Assembly: GCA_964017155.1 (NCBI GenBank)
Contig: OZ024867.1
Location: forward strand, 12,884,934 to 12,948,933
Direction: 5' to 3'
DNA length: 64,000 bases
DNA from: Oasisia sp. SBJ-2009
Taxonomy: Eukaryota > Annelida > Polychaeta > Sabellida > Siboglinidae
Shown here: piece by piece, positions 13,905-24,869 of the stretch
Layout of the letters: each line of letters begins with the position of its first letter
How positions within the stretch are numbered: position 1 is the stretch's first letter
Translations under genes and position numbers: made by a program
The notes under the pieces: model-generated
The model's database searches: none
Told to the model about the DNA's origin: nothing
The model's input: only the letters and a program-made list of their open reading frames with translations

Positions 13905-14345
13905 GTTTTCTCTATAATGTTTTAGATTTTTCTATGTTTTTATAAATTCTATAGAATTTACTATAGATTTTTGAGGTCTATCGTTTTCTATAGTAAACTA
14001 TAGATTTTCTATAAAATTCATGGGGTCTATTGGTTTATAAAGAATATTTTATAGAAAATTATAGATTTTGCTATAGATTTTTCTATAGATTTTATGGGGC
14101 CTGTAGTTTTACACACAAAAAGTATAGATTTTTATAGAAAACTACAGATTTTTCTATAGATTTTACAGGGCCTATAGTTTTCTATACAATTCTACAGACT
14201 TTCCAATAGATTTTACCAGGCCTAGTGTTTTCTACAGAATTTATCGATTTGTCTAAAGAAGTTATAGAAACTATAGTTTTCTATATAATTCTATAGGAAA
14301 TTATAGATTTTCTACATAATTCATGGGGTCGTTTTCTAATGAATA
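13905..14345. repeat. Degenerate CTATAGATTTT tandem repeat
   Basis: About 440 bp built of variants of CTATAGATTTT and TATAGTTTTCTATA, with ATGGGGTCTA / CAGGGCCTA blocks every 60-80 bp. The CTATAG palindrome occurs many times. It is an old, diverged minisatellite with no coding content. Confidence 0.75.
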
Positions 14346-14415
14346 TTCTATATAAAACTACGCATTCATGATATACATAATATATAATTTTATTACATAT
14401 GTATAATAAATACAT

Positions 14416-14416
<1 letters not shown>

Positions 14417-14502
<86 letters not shown>
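14417..14502. repeat. (TA)n tract
   Basis: A pure TA dinucleotide run. Confidence 0.95.
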
Positions 14503-14504
<2 letters not shown>

Positions 14505-14507
<3 letters not shown>

Positions 14508-15255
14508 ATGTAATGATAGTGCATGCATACGTAAATGTTTTAACAATGAATGGCCGGAACATATTTATTCCAGATGCATGTGCACTAACAGGTGGTATTG
14601 TAGTCAATCTTAATTACACTTGGTAATATATGATTTGTTAGCCTAGCAGACAAGCTTCATATAGTATGATTGGTTTTTCTCTGGGGCGTTTCTCTTATCA
14701 TTTGATATTACTAATCACGATAAACTAGATTAAAATGTCATCCATAAACACCATTGCTAATAAAAAATACTGAAATAGCCATCCGTGCTGCGACTCAGGG
14801 TGTTGTGTGATAGCAGTTACATTATTTACATTTCATAATGTCCATTCACATACATAACACCTTTACATACATGAACATTGTGAAATAATACATGTATTAT
14901 GATGTATAATATATTTTAACATTTTTCATTAAATGTGTTGTAGCAATGTAGCAACATAGAAACTGAATTATGACTATGTTTAAGAATAAACATTCCACAC
15001 GACTTTAATGTGTCATAACAACATTAGAACCACACATGTGAAAAGTGATTAATGATCATTTGAACTTTTCAAACACAATTAAAGGATTACTTATTCGATA
15101 CGCACAAGTTCCAAGAAAAGACACTCACATGTGATGCACACCAAATGTCTAGATACCAGCATCACTGTTTGAACTGAACAACACTCAATAAAAATGATTC
15201 GTCAATCTCAAATCTTTGTCAAATTGCAAACATACAACTTGTTAGCCACATTAAT
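14505..15255. other. AT-rich stretch with no recognisable gene
   Basis: It lies downstream (in minus orientation) of the integrase-like/Ulp1 gene's last exon. No polyadenylation signal could be assigned with confidence. Confidence 0.45.
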
Positions 15256-15818
15256 GACCGACCGACCGACCGACCGACCGACCGACCGACCGACCGACCG
15301 ACCGACCGACCGACCGACCGACCGACCGACCGACCGACCGACCGACCGACCGACCGACCGACCGACCGACCGACCGACCGACCGACCGACCGACCGACCG
15401 ACCGACCGACCGACCGACCGACCGACCGACCGACCGACCGACCGACCGACCGACCGACCGACCGACCGACCGACCGACCGACCGACCGACCGACCGACCG
15501 ACCGACCGACCGACCGACCGACCGACCGACCGACCGACCGACCGACCGACCGACCGACCGACCGACCGACCGACCGACCGACCGACCGACCGACCGACCG
15601 ACCGACCGACCGACCGACCGACCGACCGACCGACCGACCGACCGACCGACCGACCGACCGACCGACCGACCGACCGACCGACCGACCGACCGACCGACCG
15701 ACCGACCGACCGACCGACCGACCGACCGACCGACCGACCGACCGACCGACCGACCGACCGACCGACCGACCGACCGACCGACCGACCGACCGACCGACCG
15801 ACCGACCGACCGACCGAC
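15256..15818. repeat. Perfect (GACC)n tetranucleotide array, about 141 copies
   Basis: 563 bp of GACC/ACCG with no interruption visible in any line. Unit length 4 gives open frames in five reading directions (Thr-Asp-Arg-Pro or Ser-Val-Gly-Arg repeats); these are artefacts. Confidence 0.98.
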
Positions 15819-15844
15819 AGGAATGACATGCATCTGTCATTGCC

Positions 15845-15935
15845 ATTCTATTGTATTCTATGCGAACAGCTGTCACAACAGAAATTAGTTGATTTTTGTG
15901 ACGCATTCAATGTGCCACCAAACAATGCAGTTCTC
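15845..15935 (-). pseudogene. Possible decayed zinc-finger (PHD-like) tail
   Basis: Just past the stop of the Ulp1-like gene, zinc-ligand-like motifs appear in different frames. SCSSPNC lies in the frame of the last exon, NCIVWWHIEC one base over, and FCCDSC in the third frame. Together they have the order expected of a PHD-type C-C, H-C, C-C finger broken by small indels. This is inference from motif order only. Confidence 0.35.
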
Positions 15936-16366
15936 AGACGCCTGATTTCTGTGACTGGCAGTTGGGACTGGAGCAGGAATTCCTGTTGCCAACTTGCTGA
16001 AGTCTCTCTTCAACAAAGTTCCTGTAGTGGGATGCCTGGGCTTGACCCATAGTACCAACCGGCACCCCCTTCACCAAAGCCTCGGCATTCTGTAATAATA
16101 TAATTTTTTATTTACTAGTACTGTGTAATATTATTATAGTTAACTATTGTTTTGTGTCTGATCTGAAATGTAAAAAAAATTCTTTCACTAGCAGATACAT
16201 TAATTTGAATTTATAATAGGTACTTATGACAAACAGCAACATAAATCGATCTGCTTCACAATTTATTTACAATTTGATATGCTTACTGGTGGTTAGTAGC
16301 ACATAGAAATAGAAGTTTGGACTGTAACTGTTTGGTAAATTGTAACTGTTTGGCAATAACCAAACG

Positions 16367-16435
<69 letters not shown>

Positions 16436-16464
16436 ATTGTATAAAATTATATATATATATATAT

Positions 16465-16515
<51 letters not shown>

Positions 16516-16544
16516 TGTATATATATATATATGTATGTATATTG

Positions 16545-16617
<73 letters not shown>

Positions 16618-16627
16618 ATGTATATTG

Positions 16628-16693
<66 letters not shown>

Positions 16694-16697
16694 CATG

Positions 16698-16768
<71 letters not shown>

Positions 16769-17061
16769 CAGTTGTTTCTTTCAGTCAGGTATGAGAAAGG
16801 CTTACCATAAGAACAAATATGCCACAGCTTGAACCATCAGCCTGCTGCCTGGAAGGCAGGTGGCACGTTTCCCACTCAGCTAGTCCATGCTCTACTTTCT
16901 GTGAACGCATTGTCATGTAGGTCCTGCCATGATGAAGTCACACAAATGTAGAAATATTAGCAACTGCGTTTATGCAAATGCTTCATATAACGATGAGTTT
17001 ATATTTGCAAAAAGTTCCTTACCGTTATATTATGTATTCATTAGTATTTCATTCATAAAAG

Positions 17062-17128
<67 letters not shown>

Positions 17129-19852
17129 CATGAAGAATAATGTAATGTTTAAGAAGAAAACAGACCCTTTTTTCCACAAATATTACACATCAATATTATG
17201 GTGGTTAAACACAACTTTATATGGTTGATTGTGACCAAACACTGTAGTAAAAAATATGCTATATAAAGTTAATGAATACTCACTTCCATCCTTCGATGAA
17301 TGCTGAGGCGCCTCTGTCATATTTTGGAGAAGGCAGCGAGTTGACCACGCACACTTGTCGGCGCTGAATGTCTGCAACCAGCAGCATCCAGTGTTCTCCT
17401 GCATCGACTGTGTGGGGATTTGTGGATGCATAGTAGCACACGGGCACAACCACGTATTTGAAGCTGCCAAAGTGCACCTAAGAAGCATGATTTCATTTTA
17501 GTATTGGTTGTATACTGGAATGCGTTGCTGGAGCGGTTGTCACAGCAGACGTAGGTGGCCTCATTGTGTTGGCGGTTGTCACAGCAGACGTAGGTGGCCT
17601 CATTGTGTTGGCGGTTGTCACAGCAGACGTAGGTGGCCTCATTGTGTTGGCGGTTGTCACAGCAGACGTAGGTGGCCTCATTGTGTTGGCGGTTGTCACA
17701 GCAGACGTAGGTGGCCTCGTTGTGTTGGCGGTTGTCACAGCAGACGTAGGTGGCCTCATTGTGTTGGCGGTTGTCACAGCAGACGTAGGTGGCCTCATTG
17801 TGTTGGCGGTTGTCACAGCAGACGTAGGTGGCCTCATTGTGTTGGCGGTTGTCACAGCAGACGTAGGTGGCCTCATTGTGTTGGCGGTTGTCATAGCAGA
17901 CGTAGGTGGCCTCGTGTTGGCGGTTGCTGGAGCGGTTGTCACAGCAGACGTAGGTGGCCTCGTTGTGTTGGCGGTTGTCACAGCAGACGTAGGTGGCCTC
18001 GTGGTGTTCGCGGTTGCTGGAGCACTGTAGGGTTTTAGCTGTTCATACGCGACCTTGGTTTTCAGACGAGTACCACCTGTGCTGGCCAATGACACCTGGT
18101 AATTGTCACCAATCTGTGTGATTCTGCATTGAAAAAGAAAAGGACGATGTATAGCAAATTATCTTTATATGTTGAAGAAGTTTGGTCCTCAGCAGCATAA
18201 CATGAACATAATGAGTTTAATCCTGCAAACACATGCATAGATCATTGTAACCTTACTACAAACCAGTCTTTGTCTGCATTAACCCATGACGGTTTGCATC
18301 GGAATGATCTCTTCTCCCTGAAACCATGACCTGTCATACACTGTACTACAATGTAAAAAAACTTATAATATTTATTAGAATACTATTCAATTAAAACACA
18401 CTATAAATACAGCATAAAATAAGCATGTTTCATAATTAATATCAATGCATGTATTACACCAGATTAATAATATATTCAGGATCATTAGAGATTTCAATTA
18501 AGACATACATTTGAATTAATTACCTGTAGGGACCTGTCCACTGCGGCCCAAACTTGCCACCCCTTCTGCCCTGATTCCTCATATTCTTGCGGAGTACAAG
18601 GTCACCGACGTTGAAGTTGAAGACCTTCACTCCTGCTGTCCGTCGTCTAGCATACTCTGCCTTCTGTTGCTCCTGCGCAGCATGGACATTTGCCTTAACC
18701 TGGAACAGTATACTAGCCGAGTTACCCAGCTATGCCTGTGGAAGATGGAATCCCAGTGTGGCTGTTAGATCAAATGCACTTTTTAAGTTAGATCCAGGCA
18801 AAACTGATGAGAAAGAAGAGCCTGTTCTTCAATCTATATTATCCAATTATGCACTATGTATGAATAGGTTTCATGCATTAATTGAAACATGGCTGAATAT
18901 TTATTAGATAAATAAACATGATTTTTAGAATGAACAACGTTTCAATTAAATGAGTAGTATAGCATTTTGAGCAGTCATATGTACCGAATACTATATAACA
19001 CAAAGAACTACGCTGTGCTCTATTCATAGCAAGGTGATTACAAACATCACAGCAATTATTATATCAGGACAGTTGTTAATAAGTTGTACCTACCTTCTCG
19101 TGCACCATTGGGATTTGTTGCACAAGACGCTCCTGGTATGCGTCCACCTCCTCCTCAGTATACCTCGGAATGTCAACATGGGTGTCCATGTCAACAACGT
19201 CCATCTATGTAATAACACAAAAGAGGAAATAGAATGGTCAGTTGAGAATATAAGCTTACTCTTTCATCTGTAATTAAATAACTAAACAACACTATAATAG
19301 TATATCAGTGTTTTGGTTTAATTCATCGCTATTTGGTATAAGGTCGTTCGGTAGATGAGACTTCACTTCGTAATTCATTGGGGCCAATCCTTCCTGAACA
19401 AAAAGCAATAACACATAACAAACAGATAGGTATTCATCCATCCATACATAGTACCTACAAATCACTAGTGCCTACACACATTCCTATCCTGTCAGTAGCT
19501 GTATGATTAGATACGTGCAATAAATATATAGTTAACTTTCACTACTGACGCAAATTCAATGTATCATAATATCGATTTAATATGTCTTATGTTACTAACT
19601 TAATACATCGTTCTGCTGTTCTTCACGTAAAGAGCTTTCAGCCAGCGCCAGGTCGGGAAGCTGGTCGCCATCCATTGGGGTCAATCCGTCCTGAACAAAA
19701 AAACAATAATTAAAATAAGGTAATAAATGTATGTATAAAATTGTATTATATCTATAATTTAATGCATCCAAATTGTTATTAAAAGTAGATTAAGTTTAAG
19801 ATGCTTTGTTACTTACATCGTGCTGGTCTTCACTGGCAGAGCCTGCATCCAT
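15934..19852 (-). CDS. Integrase C-terminal (GPY/F) module fused to a Ulp1/C48 protease, multi-exon
   Basis: Minus-strand gene assembled from splice sites. Exons: 19852-19817, 19690-19607, one starting at 19393 (donor unclear), 19204-19094, 18699-18524, 18123 to the repeat region near 17530, 17477-17284, 16923-16806, 16089-15934 (TGA). Phases match at each join I could test. The 19204, 18699 and 18123 exons give a retroviral/Ginger-type integrase C-terminus: VGDLVLRKN, then GPYR split across a junction, ending QLKPYSAP. A Thr/Pro-rich 13-residue repeat follows. The last exons carry the catalytic half of a Ulp1 (C48) protease: [11 protein letters not shown] (His), VNSLPS where families usually have DSL, and [15 protein letters not shown] (Gln and Cys). 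The protease N-terminal half and the integrase DDE core are not in the window. This could be a decayed Ginger-like transposon, a domesticated derivative, or a gene still active. The repeat-to-protease join is unproven; GCT|GTGACA inside the repeat is a phase-0 candidate donor. Confidence 0.7.
16371..16767. repeat. (TA)n complex inside an intron
   Basis: About 400 bp of TA repeats with TATG and TTGTA interruptions, in the intron between the last two exons of the minus-strand protease gene. Confidence 0.95.
17066..17128. repeat. (CA)n microsatellite in an intron
   Basis: A pure CA run between the 17284 donor and the 16923 acceptor of the minus-strand gene. Confidence 0.95.
17526..18026. repeat. 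39-bp coding-frame minisatellite, about 12 copies
   Basis: Unit of 39 bp (GTGTTGGCGGTTGTCACAGC followed by AGACGTAGGTGGCCTCATT on plus), which is 13 codons. In the minus-strand exon entered at 18123 it reads as a Thr/Pro-rich 13-residue repeat ([13 protein letters not shown]) with no stop. Copies are nearly identical, with one variant block containing APATANTR. It sits where the N-terminal half of the Ulp1 domain would be expected. Confidence 0.95.
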
Positions 19853-19856
19853 TGTA

Positions 19857-19857
<1 letters not shown>

Positions 19858-19922
<65 letters not shown>
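19858..19922. repeat. (TA)n tract
   Basis: A pure TA run directly upstream (minus orientation) of the first exon assigned to the integrase-like/Ulp1 gene. Any further 5' exons would lie beyond it. Confidence 0.95.
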
Positions 19923-19924
<2 letters not shown>

Positions 19925-19925
<1 letters not shown>

Positions 19926-20690
19926 AAGTATTTTTCACAATGTTTGTACACCCCCTGTAATACGGCGATTTAGAAATGCTGGTATTGGAGATAAATCAAG
20001 TTGGATTGTCGCCGTTTTGATGTGTCGCAGGTTTGGATACAACCAAAATGGCGACAAATCCAAAACAGTGACACACCGTTTTGGATTTGTTGCCGTTTTG
20101 ACTGATACCTGGCAAATTTCCTCAGTGCTGCCTGCCCACTGTTGACGTGGTGTGAAAAACATTCTGTCTTGACTCCTGAGCCAGTTTATGAAAGGCAATG
20201 GTTTACCTTTTGTTGGTAATTTGTAAGTGTATTTAATTGTATCTGAAAAAAATACTTTTGAAATACAGACCAAATATCAAATATATGCGCTTTTGTGTTT
20301 TTCAATTCAATTACAAATACACAACATTTCTGTATTTAAATACAATTACAAATATGCATTTGAACCCAACCCTGACTCCTGAGTGGCAGTGGATCTTATT
20401 ACTACGGTGATTCAGATCACTGAATTAACAGGTATCTTTGTGCTTCCTTATTCGATATGTTTACTATCTGAACATCACAGGCCTTGATATTAACCCTTTG
20501 CATCCACTTATCCAGAAGGCCAGTACTAAAGTTTCTTGATTTGGTCAGTCGATGGCCCAAAATGTATATTTTTTAAACATGCAATTTGGCCTAACAAGAC
20601 TCAGTTGGTGGCACTATGTGGACAAGCAACTGACATACTCACTAGAGGGCGCTACGTGAAAGCTTTGTCTAATGATGTCCTTCACAGAAT
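19925..20690. other. Stretch with a hairpin, no recognised exon
   Basis: 20045-20067 and 20077-20100 are inverted copies (GGCGACAAATCCAAAAC / GTTTTGGATTTGTTGCC) with a loop of about 9 bases. No integrase-core exon could be found here on the minus strand. Confidence 0.5.
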
Positions 20691-21480
20691 GTTCTGGACA
20701 CCCAGTGACATTGACACTGTTTATTTTATACTGTGTTTTCTACAGGTTTTGTGATGATTGATTATTTCCACGCAAAGGATGACTGTTGATTCAAAGATGA
20801 GTGTTTAATGGGCAATCATTATAAATTTGGTAGAACATTATTTTGTATACAGTGCATAGACATTTTATAACTAATTTGTTATCAAAAGCATACTACATAA
20901 CCAATAATTACTATTACACACGTAAACCTATGAAATAATCCAAACCAGTGCTGCCATCTGCTGACTGTGTGGGAGACTGAGCACAGCTGGCTCTGGTTTG
21001 AGCCAAGGCATTACATAAGTCTCACCAGTATATCTTCTCGACGAAGTCATGCAGCTGAACGAGAGTGGGTTAATCGAAAACTGTCAGCTTTCACATTTCC
21101 ACTGTGAGCAACTGTCCAGTGAGTAAATGTCAATGATTTGGGAGCAGAACCCAGTCGACCAAATGTTATTTCACCAGTTCTAGTGTCTTGCCGTGGGGTG
21201 GCTTGAGTGCCCTTATGATCCCCAGAGCTCTACGGGCAGGAGCCTTGTGCTCCTGGCAGGTTTAACCATGCCGGAGAGGTTTTGTGGGGCGAAGTCAAAC
21301 AAAACTAGCTCCCTGGTCCTCCAGGTTGGGGGTTTTGTACAGGTCCAACAACCCACTCATGTAAACAAAATGTATGTTACAGAAACAACGACAAAGAAAT
21401 GAACCACAACCTGGCATGAAGAACTTCCAGAGCCAATGACTCATGTGACTGGCAGTAGTGAAAGAACTTCCGGAGTCTGT
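20690..21480. repeat. Duplicated segment, copy 1
   Basis: About 790 bp that recurs at 22240-23030 in the same orientation (offset about 1.55 kb). Shared blocks include AACCAGTGCTGCCATCTGCT and TCTACGGGCAGGAGCCTTGT, in order, differing by small indels. Its end carries little more than one copy of the 43-bp unit that is amplified after copy 2. Confidence 0.85.
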
Positions 21481-22239
21481 CCATCACCATAGAACAATAA
21501 TTGCATGGGGCACTATATACTATACTATTATTGTGCTAGTGTGATGTGTTACTGTACTATCATGCTAGTATGATGGTGCATTATTATACTATTGTGTTAG
21601 TGTGACGTCAGTTTAATGAGACGTCACACGCTGGGGCCAGTTTCAGAGTGGAAATAATTAAAGATGATCTAAACAAAAATGTAAATGCACTGCATTATGA
21701 AACTGTGTAATTATTACTATGTTTACAATATTTACCACAACATCTAAAGTATTAAATTGGTTAGACTTATTTATATTATTAAGAATATTAGTTAGGCATA
21801 ATTATATAAACAGCTGTTATATGCCTGGGTGACATTTTTGCGGCATGTTTACAAACACACATCAGCTGATTCACTGAATACACGATGGTCACGCTTGAAA
21901 GCACGTACACAAAGGTAGCTCAGAGACAGTTCAGCTCACTGCAAGACACACAGTTATATAGCTATCTGAGAAGTTGCCTCAGAAATGATATCGTCGCTGG
22001 TTGTATTCAGGCAACAACATAAATTTCCAGTTGGCACTTGCATTGAGCCTACAAGTAAAACTCATGTAGCTGGCCATGTAGCATTGAATTTGTGCATTAT
22101 GTGTTTTAATTTGAGATTGTAGAAAGATCGTGTTTAAAAAAGAATTAAGCTATGCACAAGAGATGTCACCAAACCTTCCTAGTGAAGACAGACGTTGATG
22201 ACACTGAATATAGCAGTTGAATCAAATCACGGCTGACAC
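21481..22239. other. Spacer between duplicated segments
   Basis: Unique-looking AT-rich DNA with a short TACTAT/GTGCTAGTGTGATG repeat at about 21515-21610. No exon recognised. Confidence 0.45.
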
Positions 22240-23030
22240 TGGATACCCGGCTGCATCGGCACTGTTTATTTTATACTGTTTTCTACAGAATTTCTAATGA
22301 TTGATTATTGCCATGAAAAGGATGAAGTCTTGTTGATTCAAAGATGAGTAAACACTCATTTTTGAATGGACAATGATTGTAAATTTTGTAGCACATTTAT
22401 TTTGTATATGTACAGTGTATTTTATAACTAATTTGTTATCAAAAGCATACTACGTAATTACTACTACAGCTGTACACACATAAACCTATGAAATAATCCA
22501 AACCAGTGCTGCCATCTGCTGACTGTGTGGGAGACTGAGCACAGCTGGCTCTGGTTTGAGCCAAGGCATTACATAAGTCTCACCAGAATATCTTCTCGAC
22601 GAAGTCATGCAGCTGAACGAGAGTGGGTTAATTGAGAACTGTCCACTTTCACATTTCCACTGTGAGCAACTGTCCAGTGAGCAAATGTCCATGATTTGGG
22701 AGCAGAACCCAGTCGACCAACTTTTATTTTCCCAGTTCTTACAACCACCCCCAGGGCTAGTGTCTTGCCGTAGGGTGGCTTGAGTGCCCTTATGATCCCC
22801 AAAGCTCTACGGGCAGGAGCCTTGTGCTCCTGGCAGGTTTAACCATGCCGGAGAGGTGTTGTGGGGAGAAGTCAAACAAAACTAGCTCCCTGGTCCTCCA
22901 GGTTGGGGGTTTTGTACAGGGCCAACAACCCACTCATATAAACAAAATGTATGTTACAGAAACAACGACAAAGAAATGAACCACAACTTGGCATGAAGAA
23001 CTTCCAGAGCCAACGACTCATGTGACTGGC
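22240..23030. repeat. Duplicated segment, copy 2
   Basis: Partner of 20690-21480 and continuous at its right end with the 43-bp satellite. Open frames inside it are short and differ between the copies, so I do not call a gene. Confidence 0.85.
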
Positions 23031-24735
23031 AGTAGTGAAAGAACTTCTGGAGCCAATGGCTCATGTGACTGGCAGTAGTGAAAGAACTTCTGGAGCCAAT
23101 GACTCATGTGACTGGCAGTAGTGAAAGAACTTCTGGAGCCAATGACTCATGTGACTGGCAGTAGTAAAAGAACTTCTGGAGCCAATGACTCATGTGACTG
23201 ACAGTAGTGAAAGAACTTCTGGAGCCAATGAGTCATGTGACTGGCAGTAGTGAAAGAACTTCTGGAGCCAATGACTCATGTGACTGACAGTAGTGAAAGA
23301 ACTTCTTGAGCCAATGACTCATGTGACTGACAGTAGTGAAAGAACTTCTGGAGCCAATGACTCATGTGACTGGCAGTAGTGAAAGAACTTCTGGAGCCAA
23401 TGACTCATGTGACTGACAGTAGTGAAAGAACTTCTGGAGCCAATGAGTCATGTGACTGGCAGTAGTGAAAGAACTTCTGGAGCCAATGACTCATGTGACT
23501 GGCAGTAGTGAAAGAACTTCCGGAGCCAATGACTCATGTGACTGGCAGTAGTGAAAGAACTTGTGGAGCCAATGACTCATGTGACTGACAGTAGTGAAAG
23601 AACTTCTGGAGCTAATGAGTCATGTGACTGGCAGTAGTGAAAGAACTTCTGGAGCCAATGACTCATGTGACTGACAGTAGTGAAAGAACTTCTTGAGCCA
23701 ATGACTCATGTGACTGGCAGTAGTGAAAGAACTTCCAGAGCCAATGACTCATGTGACTGACAGTAGTGAAAGAACTTCTGGAGCCAATGACTCATGTTAC
23801 TGGCAGTAGTGAAAGAACTTCAAGAGCCAATGGCTCATGTGACTGGCAGTAGTGAAAGAACTTCAAGAGCCAATGGCTCATGTGACTGGCAGAAGTAAAA
23901 GAACTTCAAGAGCCAATGACTCATGTGACTGGCAGTAGTGAAAGAACTTCAAGAGCCAATGACTCATGTGACTGGCAGTAGTGAAAGAACTTCAAGAGCC
24001 AATGACTCATGTGACTGGCAGTAGTGAAAGAACTTCAAGAGCCAATGGCTCATGTGACTGGCAGTAGTGAAAGAACTTCTGGATCCAATGACTCATGTGA
24101 CTGGCAGTAGTGAAAGAACTTCCGGAGCCAATTACTCATGTGACTGGCAGTAGTGAATGAACTTCTGGAGCCAATGACTCATGTGACTGACAGTAGTTAA
24201 AGAACTTCCGGAGCCAATGACTCATGTGACTGGCAGTAGTGAAAGAACTTCAAGAGCCAATGGCTCATGTGACTGGCAGTAGTGAAAGAACTTCTGGATC
24301 CAATGACTCATGTGACTGGCAGTAGTGAAAGAACTTCCGGAGCCAATGACTCATGTGACTGGCAGTAGTGAAAGAACTTCCGGAGCCAATGACTCATGTG
24401 ACTGGCAGTAGTGAAAGAACTTCCGGAGCCAATGACTCATGTGACTGGCAGTAGTGAAAGAACTTCCGGAGCCAATGACTCATGTGACTGGCAGTAGTGA
24501 AAGAACTTCCGGAACCAATGACTCATGTGACTGGCAGTAGTGAAAGAACTTCCGGAGCCAATGACTCATGTGACTGGCAGTAGTGAAAGAACTTCCGGAG
24601 CCAATGACTCATGTGACTGGCAGTAGTGAAAGAACTTCCGGAGCCAATGACTCATGTGACTGGCAGTAGTGAAAGAACTTCCGGAGCCAATGACTCATGT
24701 GACTGGCAGTAGTGAAAGAACTTCCGGAACCAACG
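22996..24735. repeat. 43-bp satellite, about 40 copies
   Basis: Unit of 43 bp: GAACTTCCGGAGCCAATGAC followed by TCATGTGACTGGCAGTAGTGAAA. Spacing was checked at 24361 and 24404. Subtypes (TCTGGAGCC, TCAAGAGCC, TCCGGAGCC) occur in runs, a sign of local homogenisation; the last ten or so copies are the most uniform. Most copies contain TGACTCA or TGAGTCA. Confidence 0.95.
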
Positions 24736-24869
24736 ATGCTCAGGTCACACACAGATGAGACGTTACTCCCGGCATGTTTTAGGTGTGAGTGAATGCAGAT
24801 GAACTTTGAACAGGCTTTTGATCAAAGTCAATAAAGTGGATATATAGCTGTCGTTGCCATTCTGAACAC

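Noticed and set aside
15194..15906. Long Thr-Asp-Arg-Pro and Ser-Val-Gly-Arg repeat frames
   Set aside because: A perfect tetranucleotide array is open in many frames at once; this says nothing about coding.
17508..18038. Plus-strand frames over the 39-bp repeat
   Set aside because: The minus strand continues the integrase GPY/F exon in frame with splice support; the plus frames have no such context.
20536..20754. Plus-strand frame at the duplicated segment boundary
   Set aside because: The frame is not kept in the second copy near 22250, so it is unlikely to code.
22996..24735. Regular repeats as a CRISPR array
   Set aside because: There are no unique spacers; the units are contiguous 43-bp copies.
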